Of a stretch of DNA of 64,000 bases, positions 62,909 through 64,000 are shown piece by piece. The DNA is taken from positions 1-64,000 of the forward strand of contig CAKZLO010000032.1 in NCBI GenBank assembly GCA_937127125.1. The letters are read 5' to 3'. The DNA is from an uncultured Ardenticatenia bacterium (GTDB lineage: Bacteria > Chloroflexota > Anaerolineae > 4572-78 > NAK82). Numbering within the stretch: position 1 is the stretch's first letter; each line of letters starts with the position of its first letter. The position numbers and the translations under genes were made by a program. The notes beneath the pieces were generated by a model, which was given only the letters and a program-made list of their open reading frames with translations, did no database searches and was not told the origin of the DNA.

Positions 62909-64000
62909 GTGCGACAAATAGAGGTTGAAGCCTTAGCGATCGGCGGCGGTGCCATCGGAGCAGGAATAGCGCGTGACCTGGCTATGCGCAACCTGCGCGT
63001 AGTCATCGTAGAAAGGTCGGATTGGGCCAGCGGCACAACAGGACGCTACAACGGGTTGCTGCACAGTGGCAGCCGCTACTCAGTCCGAGACACAACCGTC
63101 GCTCGCGAGTGCATTCAGGAGAATGTGGTACTACGCAAGATTATGCCAGCTTGTATCGAAGATACTGGCGGTTATGTGGTGGCCACCCCTTGGGATGACC
63201 CTGCCTATGGAGATCACCTGATTCAATGCTGCACTCGGGCTGGTGTCCCAATTGAGGAAGTGTCCGTCGATCGTGTACTTCGAGACGAACCGTATCTGCA
63301 TCGTGGTATCAGGCGTGCCTTACGCGTTCCGGATGCCACCGCCGATTCATTCCTTGCAACACGAGCCACCATCGAATCTGCACGCGAATACGGTGCGTAT
63401 GCATGGAATTATCATCCAGTCGTCAGCCTGTTGAGAAGAAATGATCGGATCGTCGGCGCGGAATGCATCGATTTGATCAGCGGAGAGCGGGTTGTGATAT
63501 TGGCCGTGGTCGTGGTGAATGCAGCCGGAGCGTGGGTGGGTGAAATAGGTGCTCTTGCCAATGTGAGGATCCCTCTAGTATGCAGCAAAGGGAGCATGAT
63601 CGCGACAAATCATCGCATCGTTAATACGGTTGTCACGCGCCTGCGCTGGCCGTCTGAGTGTGACTCTGTGTTGCCATCCCACTCGGTGTCAGTGCTGGGC
63701 TGCACTGATGTCGTTGTCAACATACCTGATCTCGTTGGTGCAGATGCTGAGGAAATCAGTCGTATCGGCGAAGAATGCGCTAAGCTGGTACCAGTGACGC
63801 GCTACCTGCGCAAGTTGCGTGTGTGGACTGGAGTGCGGGCGCTTTACCCGACAGAATCTGCAACTGAGAGCACGGCGACCAGGCTGAGCCGCAGCCATGT
63901 CATCGTGGATCACGAAATGACAGACGGTGTCACCAACTTGATCTCAGTTGTTGGCGGAAAATGGACAACTCATCGGCTTATCGCAGAACAAGTCTCAGAT
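62909..64000 (+). CDS. GlpA-like FAD-dependent polyol-phosphate dehydrogenase (partial)
   Basis: An open frame of 364 codons running off the window end. It starts with GTG 62909, 3 bp after the kinase stop. The FAD-binding GGGAIGAGIARDLA (residues 11-24), VIVERSDWASGTTGRYNGLL (near 36-55, the GlpA/GlpD flavin segment) and HSGSRY follow the glycerol-3-phosphate dehydrogenase pattern. VNAAGAW near residue 205 and a late VVGGKWTTHR (near 350) also match. The association with a sugar kinase resembles erythritol/threitol pathways, in which a GlpD-like enzyme oxidises a polyol phosphate. The C-terminal part is missing. Confidence 0.88.
   Translation, partial: MRQIEVEALAIGGGAIGAGIARDLAMRNLRVVIVERSDWASGTTGRYNGLLHSGSRYSVRDTTVARECIQENVVLRKIMPACIEDTGGYVVATPWDDPAYGDHLIQCCTRAGVPIEEVSVDRVLRDEPYLHRGIRRALRVPDATADSFLATRATIESAREYGAYAWNYHPVVSLLRRNDRIVGAECIDLISGERVVILAVVVVNAAGAWVGEIGALANVRIPLVCSKGSMIATNHRIVNTVVTRLRWPSECDSVLPSHSVSVLGCTDVVVNIPDLVGADAEEISRIGEECAKLVPVTRYLRKLRVWTGVRALYPTESATESTATRLSRSHVIVDHEMTDGVTNLISVVGGKWTTHRLIAEQVSD

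Overview
The window is 64 kb of densely coding bacterial chromosome. It holds about 50 genes on both strands, one tRNA and one riboswitch, and no rRNA, phage, insertion sequence or CRISPR array. Shine-Dalgarno sites of the AGGAGG type and sigma-70-like promoters with 16-18 bp spacers recur throughout. The gene set (pyruvate:ferredoxin oxidoreductase, ClpC, a four-domain S1 protein, two ECF transporters with fused ATPases, paired PstB proteins, DUF4388/MglA-type GTPase/V4R genes, a PstS lipoprotein) fits an anaerobic or facultative member of the Chloroflexota. That placement is inferred from gene content; the window holds no decisive phylogenetic marker.

Layout. 1-600: two copies of a palindromic intergenic repeat and a CAT-anticodon tRNA. 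0.8-9.3 kb: plus-strand metabolic genes (mtnA, transaldolase, SGNH hydrolase, NrnA-like phosphoesterase, AGE-family epimerase, peptidase T, and a fusion of a deoxyhypusine-synthase-like domain with a GmhA-like SIS domain). 9.4-12.6 kb: an ECF importer (S, fused A-A, T). 12.8-15.7 kb: a likely signalling unit (DUF4388, small GTPase, V4R) followed by thiamine pyrophosphokinase. 15.7-20.9 kb: S1 protein, ClpC, RsfS and a pentapeptide-repeat protein. 20.9-33.2 kb: minus-strand mutY/htrA, a plus-strand O-antigen-ligase/TPR protein and GT-C glycosyltransferase, then the minus-strand tlyA-yyaL-MBL/receiver-ychF unit. 33.4-38.0 kb: nifJ with a dihydroorotate-dehydrogenase-like partner. 38.1-42.7 kb: a TPP-riboswitch operon with an M28-fold protein and the YkoE-YkoC-YkoD importer. 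42.7-47.1 kb: pstS-C-A-B-B. 47.4-50.0 kb: hflX and a radical SAM gene. 50.2-56.9 kb: a nucleobase operon (aminotransferase, hydantoinase/dihydropyrimidinase, adenine deaminase, tandem BMP binding protein). 57.3-59.7 kb: RidA, a small membrane protein, PduO-type adenosyltransferase and lipoyl synthase. 60.2-64.0 kb: a polyol cluster (sorbitol/xylitol-type dehydrogenase, FGGY kinase, GlpA-like dehydrogenase) cut by the window end.

The best candidates for new biology are as follows. (1) The first gene of the thiamine-responsive operon is an M28-fold protein whose bridging metal Asp and general-base Glu are replaced. (2) The DHS-like/SIS fusion. (3) A substrate-binding protein made of two complete BMP domains, encoded with purine and pyrimidine hydrolases. 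(4) The DUF4388-GTPase-V4R module behind a strong promoter and a structured leader. (5) ABC ATPases (fused EcfA and the PstB pair) in which all motif defects fall on one of the two composite ATP sites. Several genes have unusual translation starts (CTG for rsfS, an almost leaderless tlyA, an unclear start for hflX).
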